DNA of 42,654 nucleotides from Cruorifilaria tuberocauda (taxonomy: Eukaryota; Nematoda; Chromadorea; Rhabditida; Onchocercidae). Each line of letters opens with the position of its first letter. Positions within the stretch are counted from its first letter, which is position 1. Location: the NCBI GenBank assembly GCA_013365365.1, contig JABVXU010000458.1, positions 1 through 42,654 of the forward strand, read 5' to 3'. Both the position numbers and the translations under genes were made by a program. The notes under the pieces are model-generated. The model ran no database searches. It had not been told where the DNA came from and saw nothing but the letters and a program-made list of their open reading frames with translations. Positions 27,501 to 39,500 of the stretch are shown piece after piece.

Positions 27501-30500
27501 TTAAAAATGGAAGAAACATCATGTTAATTTATTTAGATAAAGAACATGTATAATAATATCTGAAGGCTGTCCATTTTTTTATTCATTAAAAAAATGAAAG
27601 CAATACAAATAAGTCTTAATATCTAAATTGATAGATCGAAAGAATAATTATAATACAAGTAAATGAATTTGAATGTTTAAAAAGTTTCGAAAAAGCAAGA
27701 AACCTGTAATCCAGCTTGATCAGCAGGTGTTCCTACAATAACAGCATCAATTTTCACTGGCGCATTTTTATCTTTACCACCGGTAACTGTAAAACCGAAA
27801 TGTTTCCTCGTATCACTTCCATCGGCATTACTCAAGTTAATCTTCACATTAATTATTTCACCAGTACCATTTTGTAGACCCTAAAGGATGTGAAGACTAA
27901 AGATGAAGTTAAGGAATGGTTTTTTTCCTTTCTGGAGTAATCTTCAGTACAAGAATATATTTGTTAGAATATTTGTTATTTTTGATCAGTTCCGAAAATC
28001 ATTTTCGAAATTGTAGTTTAAAATTTCTAAAGTGATTTTTAAATTTTAAAAAATTTCAAACTTTCATTGTAATACAAAACTTATTTGAGACACATTATTA
28101 CTAAGAGGTGAATACTGACAATCCGACAGCGCAAGTATAAACACGTTGTTGACTAATTAATATTTAAAAGATTTGAGAGTTTGTGAAAATTCATTCAAAA
28201 ACCTTGAAAATTTGAAAAATCCGTTTGAAAACAGAAATTAAAACTACTTTTGTATCATTTTTATCGATATTGCTTGGCTGATAAGCGGCACCCGGTTTGT
28301 CTTCAAATTGAATATCAACCGTTTTCAGGTGTGATTTTGGAACTGCTGTCTGATAAGTAAAAATTATCACACAAATAACTAAAAAGCAAAATTAAAATGA
28401 TAGAAAGAATTTCAGTGGAAGAGCAAAATAAAATAATTAATTGTATTTGTGTTCGTCGCAAAGAGAAAATCTAAATGAATTAATTAAAATAGGAAAATTA
28501 CAAAAATAAATAGCGAAAAGTAATTTGGAACTGAAATGAAATCATTTAATGGGAAATCGAATGAAAGAAAGAATAGATTCTAAATATAAAAGAAACACTT
28601 TGCTTTTTAAATATCCAAAATTTAAAGTTTATTATAGAAATGTAGATTATAGCTAAAGAAAGTTAAATTTCAGCTTTCAAGAATTGCAAAATTTCCGATT
28701 TAAGACAATGGATCTTTTATTTTATTGCTCACTTTATGCATTGGAATAATTTAAATTATTTAATTATTTTTCCACATTATCAATGTTAAATGATGATTAT
28801 AACTGAATAAAATCGTCAGAAAATAATAGAACAACTTAATCAATCTATTAACATAATTTAAGTTGTAAAATATAAAATAAAACAAAAGCTTGATTGTTTG
28901 ACAAACTGACAGTTAGCAATATTATAAGTTAATGGTAAAAGCTATAAAATAAGTCAATAGATATAAACAAATAATAAAAAATTATTTAAATAATAAATCT
29001 ACATTCAAAGCTCCAATTAAAGCATATCGTAAATACAGTATACAAATACTGTAGCAACTTTTTACCTCATGAATTTCATTCGTTAAACGACTATTTCGTG
29101 AAAATTTCGGTGATGTACGTGGATAGATTCCATCAATGGTTCCTACAAGGTGACCTTTGGCTTGAATTGACGATAACGTTGTAGAAGTGTACGATAAAAA
29201 TGGTGATGTAGCCTATAAATGACGGAAAATCTAATTTTAGTACTTCTTCTCTGAGACTGAAATTTATTGCTTTATCAACATATAATTGAATATTCATTTA
29301 TGAGACTGAAATTGAAAAGAATTAGTTTAATAATAAATGAATTAATTTTTATATATGATGAAATTGAAAAAAAAAATTGAAATTCATTAATCCCTAACAA
29401 TTTAATTATAGATAATAAAATGAACGACACACTTGTTTTGATTTATTAGTTACATCGATATCATTTTGAACATTATCACTATTTGTTTCAGTTATGGTTT
29501 TACAATAATTATGAGTGGAAGAATTAATCTGCCGAGGTGCTGGAAATTTTGCAGCTGTGATATTGGCCGATTGTTCATGATATAATTCAATACCAGGTGA
29601 AGCTGAAAATTTTCATTTCTCAATGAGAGTCTTATCATTATTACACGTTCACAAGCGAACGTTTACAATTATTTTATACACTTACTATTTTTATTTCCTC
29701 TTCAATTTTAGTTGGTGAAAATTAACATTACTCATTAGAAATTAAATTCTGAGAATTTCAATAAAGCTAAGAATCAATTTAGCTAGAGTTTTACTTTTAA
29801 TAGTGTTCCACAACTAGTTAATAAGAAATTAACTCAACAAGTCCGACGATTTTATTCACTTTTTCATTTGGATTGACAAGATTTTTGATAAGTTTCAAAA
29901 GAAAAGTACAAGCTATGTTACGACAATTTGACGCAATATTACGCTTCCCTGTCAAAGTTGATAATGGTTCACGCTTCGTTGCCGACAAAGAATTTTTTGA
30001 AGAACTGCTTTTCTAAAAAGATTTTTTTTCGAAATTATTACATATTAGTTTATTAATAAAGAAGTTTAATAGATCTAAATATGAGGGAAATACATTTACG
30101 TTTGATAACGTATTGCAACTTTATGAAAACAAACCATATTGATATATTCACTTCGACCACATAAATTATTTACTGATATCACTGATTGTTTTCTAGTCAG
30201 GGTAGTCGGCAGGAGATAATCTGGCGGTGCTGGGAAATCGCTATCTGAATCGGAGGATTCACCGTGAAGATATTCTTGTGAATTATCAGCTTGTGGTGTT
30301 ACACTACGTGACTGATTCTAAAAAAATTCACATTTAATATGATAATTCGGTTTCTAATTAATTAAATGATTTAAGCTTAGTTTCACTGGAAAAAATGAAT
30401 AGACTGAATAAACAAAGAAGCAACAAAAAATTATGCATGCGTATAATTTAGTTATTATAAATTAAAATTAAGTAAATAAATAAATAATGAACTTTTAATA

Positions 30501-33500
30501 GATTACGCAAATTTGCACGACAATAAAAAATATCATCTTCGAAATCAAAAAATTAATTCCTTGTCTTGCGGAAATTTGTTTCTTTATATATCCACCGAAT
30601 TGAAATATTTTAATGAAAATTGTTAAAAGAAAAAATTAATTGAAAAAAACGAATTTATCGCCATTTAAACATTGTGTATCAATGATAAAACTATAAATTA
30701 TAAATAATTCTTGAATTAATCCAAACATAATTACTCAATTTTTTTGCCTATAATATACTGTTAACAATAAATAAACAGGTAGAAGTAAAAAATGAAATAG
30801 ATTTGTTCATCGAGAATGGCATTTCACTATTTTTGCCATTTACTGAAATCATCAGATAACGAAGAGAGGAATAATTGGAAAAGCTAACAATCAGCAATGA
30901 TTTACTAGTAATTGCAGTAAATTTACTGCGAGACTTATCCTTACACGAGGAATTTGATTTTTAAGGACAAATTAACAATTTAAAATTTTCCAAAAACAAG
31001 TTTCATTTTTTTTAATTTGAAATTCATTTTATTGTTAAATGATTATCTATCATTTATTAAATATTCAAAAAGTCTATAACTTTTATATTATTTGTAATAA
31101 TCATATGCAATAATTAAGCGAGTTTGTTCATTAAATGAATATAAACAGGTGATAAAATGATTTACACATCATTATATTAATGATAAGGCAAACTCTAACC
31201 TGTTCAGGAAAATCAGCTTTTGTAATTGTATCTGTAAGAAGTAATTTGCTAGTGGAAGGATAACTATTTTCTGTAGCAGCTGTACTACAATCGAGTACCG
31301 GACGATTAAAGCTTTTTTCAGGAAAGGATGGAATTGGCTGAGATGATAATTCAAGACTTTGATAACAATACTGTTGATGTGATAACGATGATGTAAAGGA
31401 ATGTCTTGTATCCAATTGATTTAATTCGACTGAAATAAAAGAAAAGAGAACATAAAACTTAAAATATTTCAAACTCAATAAATTCTAGAATTGAAAAAGT
31501 TTCAACATTAAAAGTTTCAAATGAATCTGCTACATCTACCTGTAAGACCAAGTTCAATGATAGTAACAATGTAAAAAAGAGAAAAGAGAACAAAAGCAAC
31601 CATGACAAAAAAATCTCATAAATTTTATAGAATTTAGGTCAAAAACTGCATTTCATTCTTCTGCTATCACAAACATTTTTCGGATCATTTCGGATCTACA
31701 AATCATAAAATTTGATGAGATTGAGATCTTTCCTTTTTTCTGTTGTGAAAACTCAATTAAATATGTATGTATTTCTAAAAGATTTTCTTCTTTTCATTCA
31801 TGTAAAAATTCTTATTACAATAATAGGCTGAAATACAATTTCTTTTCCAATTTGAATTAAAACCTAATTTAAGAAGAAAAACAAACTTGATGGATAAAGA
31901 TCAACAGATGCGGCTGATGAATGGTCGTCAATGGAGCTACTTCGACAATTATTCTCTATTCCCGAGTCTTCCTGGTGCTCGTCCAATGTTGATGGACTGA
32001 ATGTTAAACAATCGTCTCTTTGCTGCAAAGAAATTATTTCAAAATATTCCAATGCTGCAACACATTGTTACGAAAATGTTTGAAAAAACTTTTTTCAACC
32101 ATCAAAATTCATCTTTCAAAAAATTTTCAAATTCAAATATTTGTATAAATATCACCATTTCCACATATTGCATAAACTTTTTCTTGTAATATTTATTTTA
32201 TAACTGCAATATTTCTAATTAATATAATTTCTTAAGTAACCATTTAATTATTCCGCTATTCGTCATTAGTTACTATCTTATTAGTTGTATTTGCTTTTTT
32301 CAAAGCGCATGGAAAATATAATAATTTGAAAAATAAGTGCAGGAAAATTTCAACTGACGGCAATTTTTAAAAAGATAAATTGGACGCGAAGCTTTACTAT
32401 TATCCGTCTTCACGTAGGAGCAATCTTTAATCTTAAAGTTAAGGAATGGAGAAGAGAAAAATTTTGCATAACTGAAAGATCAGTGCAGAATTTTAATTGA
32501 AATTCGAATTGTTTTCTTTGCAAATCATTTTAAATTTACCGATTGATAAAAAAGTTTGGAACCAAAAAGAACAACTAAAACAACAATTCAAATGGATCAG
32601 TTATTGCAGTAAGGTTAAAAATTGAAATTCTAAACTAAAGTTAAAATTTCAATTTTCCATATATGTATGAATTACAATTAATAGAATTCCTGAATATGGA
32701 TAGTTCTTTGAATAAATAATATAGATTAGTGAAAAAGAAAGTATTAATCAACGTATGATTCAATCAATAATAGTTCCCTGAAATAACAGAATAAAAAAAG
32801 AATAATAGTTCGGGTTTAAATTGATTTTCAATTAGCAAAAAAAATTGATTAAATTTATTTTTGTTCGTTTTAAACTAACATATAAGTATTGCATTAATTC
32901 AACATGAGAAGAACTTGTGAGAAATATTTGTTATTAAATAGATAAAAAGATAAATATACAGATCTAGGCTTTGACTGCGTTCCATTTACAAAATTAATGA
33001 GTGAAATAAAATTAAATGGTAAAAAAGGAATCGAACGCTATGGTTTAAAATTGTAGATTAAATTATTTTAATAGCGAAATTGTACAAAAATACCGTTGTT
33101 ATGCCATGTGAAATATGCTATTTCAGTAGTTTTATAGATTCTTCAATGGTATCGTTATTATTACGATTATATAGGACAAAATCACTATCAGTACTATCAC
33201 ACATAATATCGATTACATTTTATTGATATGCCAGTAAGGAATATTTCAAATTAAAATTTATTTCGCTGAGCATATAATCCGTTCCATAACTTTCACTGAC
33301 TAATCACAATAAATATATTATATCAAAATTACGAAATTATTTCAAACGCATAATGATATTGTAAATTATAATCAGTCATATTTATCCAAAAACTTAAAGT
33401 CGTGATGATAAAAATAAATTCGAATATTTCAGTACAATGATATCGCTCAGTGATCTAGCTACTTCTTGAAAAATCCTTATATTAAAGCTATAATATAGTA

Positions 33501-36500
33501 ATGTTAAATATTAAATCTATAATGTTAAAACTTATAATGTTATAATATCAAAAGCAAATAAACTAATTAATGAAGCTTAGCGTACATTTGTTAATTAGAT
33601 GTAATATACTCTGCTAATATAAAGCTCATCATTTTTTCCAATATTGCAAATATTTTGAAAATTCAAGGTTTACTTCTGGATTTAATGCTTCAATTATCAA
33701 ACTTGTTTTTGTGAGAAAAGAATAAAGTTAGTTTCCAAGTGCTTCACTTTTCTCCTTATAAATCAGCGCAAAATCTCAATTTAACTTCCTGCTTTTTCTT
33801 TTTGAATTTCTTCTTTTCCCCCTTAATTTGACTATCTGATGACCTTTTCCGGATATTCCGTCTTTCATCAGCTGGTATTCTAAGCAAATCTCATTTATAT
33901 TATTTGTATTTCCTTCTTCCTTGGATAATTGCATTTACAAAACATGTTTAACCAAACGACAAATTATATAGCATAAATGAAATATAATTGTGATATGATA
34001 AAATATATCAAATTTATCAATAAAAATTCGATCAAATCTAAGGAAAAGAAAAATAATTATTCATCCATTAGTGAAAAAACTTACGTACGTTTACTTAAAC
34101 AAAAGATTACAATCGATCTAATTTACCACGGTTCAACTCTCTGAAATAGCTCCGTATTTTATCACTTTTAGTAATTACCATTTTCTCATTTCTACTTTCA
34201 CAATAATTAAATCTATTTCTATCATTTTCAATATCTACAAATTTGAATTATAATAAAATGATCATAATTTCCATGAAATTATTCAATGAAATTTTATGAA
34301 CTAAAAGTTTTAAGGGAAATTTTGTTTCTTTGATTAAATTGTAAAAGCAAGCAAATGAGAAGAATATGACAGTAACAAGGAAAAAGCCACTCGAAACGTG
34401 CGATGTAGGGATCGAACCTGACTCAATCAGATTAGGACTCCTATGTTTTACTGGTTGAATTGCTTTACCGGATAAAATTGTTTTTATCAGATATTATTAC
34501 TTCTAAAATGTTAGTCATTGATTTGCTTTTCTTATCCTAAATCGTAGTACCAATCTTATTGACAGATTAACATTTTAACTTAATTCTTGTTTTTATTGTC
34601 AAAAGTATAAATAAGAATGAATGTGAAAAGATAGCGAAGATTTCATTTATTCAACTTATTCTCCAAAAAAATTAGTAATAGTCGAATTATTAAAAAGATT
34701 GAATATTAGCCTTGAAATCCAAATTCCTTCAAGTCAAAAAGAAAATTATTTCATTAACGTCAATGTGGCAAATTCTTCTGTAAAAAAATGGAACTGCCAC
34801 AATGTCATTTAGATTCATTTGCTAAATGAATCTGAAAATTTAGAACACAATCAATTAAGGCCAAATGATTTCAAAACTTTTGAAGGGTAAGAAACGCCGA
34901 GAAAAGATAGGTATGAGTGAAACATCGACAATATTGTGTGTTACACATAGGTCATATCATCCAATTTCTTTCTCTTATCATTTTCCTTCTCCTTTCTAAA
35001 GATAATTTTTAAATAATAGAGCTGTTCCATTGCATTATTTTTTCTTTTCCTTTTCTAACACAATGAACTATTCTGTTTTGATTGTGCATTTTAGTGTTGT
35101 AACGTCAGGGGTTGGAGATAGAATTTCTCTTCTTTCTGTATATTTATGACTGTAATAATTACAGTGAAAACAAAGCATATGTAAATCATCGAAAAAAGAA
35201 GCATTTCAGGATAACGAAAGAGAAGAATTTGTTAATACTGCCGATAAAATACAAAACGAAAATTTGATCCTCTTTTTATATTGCTAATTAAGTAATCATT
35301 TGAATTGAATTTTTTGAAAAATATTATTACTCTTGCTATAAACTTCAAAATAGAAATCAAAATTTATGGATAAAAAAGAGAGAAAATATCATTGAAAATG
35401 ACATGTAAATAAAAATGAAAGTGTTCGATGAAAAGCGAAAAATTGATGATAGAAACTTTAACTGCTGCATTTCATAACGAATCGTAGAAATTGCAGTGAA
35501 GTAGATGACTGTAAAATGGTGTCATCTGATGAACTTTAACCCAAAAAAGGAGTAAATACCATGAGAAAAACAAGATTTTACGATAAAAAGGATGTCAAAT
35601 TTTCGTAGAAATAAATGCAAAATATAAAAATAATTGATATTTAGCAAATTTTAAAGATTAATTTCAAAGTATTAGATGAGAAATTAATTTTCAATAACAG
35701 TAATAAAGGTATTTCCTTATGACAGATTATACTACTGTCAAAACAGAAATGTCTAATGCGTTTACTGAAGATGAATATTATTGTCATTAAGGTGTGTGTG
35801 TAGGTGTATACGTGTGTGTGTTGATGACAATCATGGTGATAACATCTTCATAGTGTCAGTGTACATTAAGAAATGAGGACAGTAGCAATTGTATCTTCAC
35901 TATTTTCCACCTCCTCATCTCTCCTTAACATATTCTTGCAACTTTGTCAAATCACTGAAATTCACCAGAGAATTGTACTCTCGAGATTTCATCAAATTCC
36001 TTTCAGATACTGGCGAACCGTTACAGTTACCAAAATTGATTATTTCATATATTTTCAAGAAATACTTTCATTTCCTTATCGAAATCAAAAATTTCTCATT
36101 TTTTGTACTCAATTTATTATAATACTGATTGCTGAGAAAAATAAAGTTAAAAATATAAAAGTGAGAAGGACTTGTACAGGAGCAGGTAGAAAATTATCAA
36201 TATGATAAGGAAGGCAATTAAATAGCTAAATGATAATCAATGTGGTACTGACGAGTATGGTGAAGAATAATTAAACAGAAAAACGATAAGAAAAGAGAAA
36301 GAAGTTATGGCGATATAGCTATTCTGTTCATTTCTACAGAAAGATAATTCCTCTTTTCTCACAGAACTTTATCATAGCTATGCATTTAACTTCATTAAAA
36401 ACTGTATATTAAATTTCCATTTTTTAAGTTAGATTTAATGTGATTCATTAAATTTATCAAAATTTTCTGCACATAAAATCATTCAGATGAAATATTATTG

Positions 36501-39500
36501 GAAATGACACATATATCAGTAAAATTTTTAAAGAATTAAAAAATTATTCCGTAGAAGACTGATAAAGGATCTCAAGCCACATTTCTTTATTAAATCTCCT
36601 GAAGCAATATGTTGTCTATGATAAGAATAATAATATAATTGATAAATTCCTATTATTGCATGAATATGAAATATGCTGTCTTCAACACGAATAAATTCCT
36701 TTAGCTAAACAAATCATAAATTTGATATATTTATCAATTCTTATATAATTTGGTATGCATACAAAAAAATTGCAAAAAATTTTAAAAGTAAAACATAAAA
36801 ACACAATGTAATATTGTTAGGTTAGAAATGTATTGAAATGTTTGAAATCTTCCTACCTGATAAGTGATGTCTAAAAGATGACAAATCAGCGCGTATAATT
36901 ATTAGTTTTTAGCCTTACATCGACAATACATCATTTCATGAGAAGAAACAATGGAATTAAAGGCTTTTTTCGGTTCAATTCTTTTTTGTATTTCGCCTTA
37001 AATAGAAATGTATTGTCGATTTGAAATAATTTCATTTCAGTGATAAAAATGATAATACAGTCTGGCATAGAGATCATGAGAAGGAAAGAGAGACACAATA
37101 CACGATGACTATTGAAAATTGTTATTGGAACAAAAGAAGAGAGGAAAAGAAAGAAAAGCTTTGGATGTTAAAAGAAAAAACCGAACGATACGATAAAATA
37201 ATATATTATCATAGTCTAAGCATTAATTCAGACGTTGAAAAGAAAAAATAACAATGTAAAAAGCATAAGCTTACAATAATTGTGTATGTGTGTGTGTGTG
37301 TGTGTGTGTTTGTGCATGTATGTATGTATGTGAGTGCTCATTATGTATGTAAACATCATAACAAACTGTGAACATAAAGTTAAATATAAAAAAGCGGAAA
37401 AATTAAATAACTATAAGTACTCCGGTTGTTGCTTAGCGTAAATAGGCATGTATAGTTGGTATATTAATGGAAGTTGAATACTCTTAAGTGATATACAGGA
37501 ATGCATGTGTGTATAAGTATATATCGTTGGAGGAAAAGAAGAAAAGAAGAGAAAAGATAGCTAGAAATAACAAATAAATATTTTTTGGTTTAAAAAGCAA
37601 AAAAGGTTTCCATGAAAAATTCCAATATTTATATTATTTATAAGAATTTTCCTGTTTAAAACTTGTTAACCTTTTTTGGATCAGTGATTTGACCGTTTTT
37701 TGACTGTTCTCCTAGTTCTTGTTGTTCTTGTTGAACTATTTCACTTTGAGTAATATCTTCCCGCTCTCTATTTCTGAAAAGTTTTCATTATCATTTATAA
37801 ACTCATAAATTATTATTATGTATGGTAAATTTCAGACAATAATAACTTTAATTTTTATGTTGAAAAGTTGTTTAATTTTAAATAAAAAATTAACTAAATT
37901 TATACAATGTAATTTTTCTAGCTAATTAATTGAATGAACATTTGAAATGTTCACTACTTATTTTCAAGCAATTTTTTTTGCAATGTTAAAATCATTTATA
38001 TGACTCAAATATATTTTATGACCCCGTGCTTATGTATTCACGACAATCTATTAACAGTAATAAATCGATAACTATCTGTTTTTCTTTTTTATTCAAAATT
38101 TTAATTCTTTAATTTCTAGAAAATTAAAGACAGAAACCTATTGGAAGTATTAATTGTATTGATATCATCTTTCCATCTTAATATAGCCGTCTTTCGTTTT
38201 GATAACCATGAATCTAAATTTGATTGCCATCCTGTCTCATCGTCCTCACCGTTACACTAAAATTATTATTCATTAATTTGAAATGAATAAAATTCCAAAT
38301 AATTTCGCAGCGATTACTCTCCTAATTCTTCTCCTCAAATAAATAAATTAAACTTTGCAACATATAACTTTGACAAGTTTGAAAAAAAAAGAAAAAATAA
38401 ATTTATTGCTTATATTTTATGAGAAATTTTCATTGAAAAACCTGACTGTAAAAAAAATTAATTATTGATTAAAACTTTATTTATTGTACCATATTTTTGC
38501 GAACTTCATTACGTATTCGTTTCTGTTGATCAGAAATGAAAACTTGCTGTTTAGCTTGTTCGGATAAGGCAATTGCTCCTGTTTGTGCGGTAACAAATTG
38601 TAAAGGATTATGCGCTACCTGTAAGGAAGAAATTAATTTGTATAAAAATGAACTTTTAGAAATGTGATCAACAAATAATTTAAAAAGTTTTTTTTTCACG
38701 TATCTTAAGATTTTCCTTTATTTATTATAAATTTTAACTGTTAGTAATTTAAAATATTAGCTGAAATGTTTACTTGATTGAAAAAGCGAAATAATTTCTT
38801 GTGTTTTCTAAATTTATCAAAACTAATTATAAGCATTAATCAGAAATTTAACGTATCTGTTAAAAATAATGGAATGAAATTATGCTTAAAAACATTCCCA
38901 ATATCTCAATTGATATAGAAATATTTGGCAGATAATAATTTGTTCCTAATTATTAATAAAAGTTTAAAATAAATCAATCAATTATCATCGATTTTATTTG
39001 AAGAAAGTTGCAAATTCAGTTTTATTGCGTCGCTGAGAATTCAGCATTATTTTATACAAATTATAAATTAACGATATTTTCACTAATAATAGGAAAGATG
39101 TATTGCAATTGAAAGAATAAAAAACCTTTGCATTTACTTTTGACTTAACTTCGAGATTTAACTTAAGCGCATTAAAAAGTCGATCCGCTGATCGTCACCT
39201 CATATGAAGTTTAATAAATTTCACTTCGTTAACATTAAAAAAATTAAATAATTCATTCATACAAACAGCAGCACATCTTTTCATACAAATCAATTCCAAT
39301 TAAACATGCAATTTGGGAGAAAATTAGCTATTTAAATTCTTATATAAATTATTTCATCACTATAATCTGCCATCCTGATATTTTTCATGTAATTATTCTA
39401 TTACTGTAAATCTTTATCACAGACGTTCAATATCCTCTTAAAATGTATTTGATTAAATGAAATGATTACTTGCTTAATTTAACAATTCCAATGTGCTTTT

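Larger units (their letters stand above)
33880..37662 (-). other. Largest intron of the LMO7-like gene
   Basis: 3.8 kb. It holds the tRNA-like pseudogene (34398-34473), a GT-rich tract (35791-35821), an inverted repeat (36919-37020) and a GT/TATG microsatellite (37281-37334). An alternative promoter could lie here, but no convincing alternative first exon was found. Confidence 0.5.
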
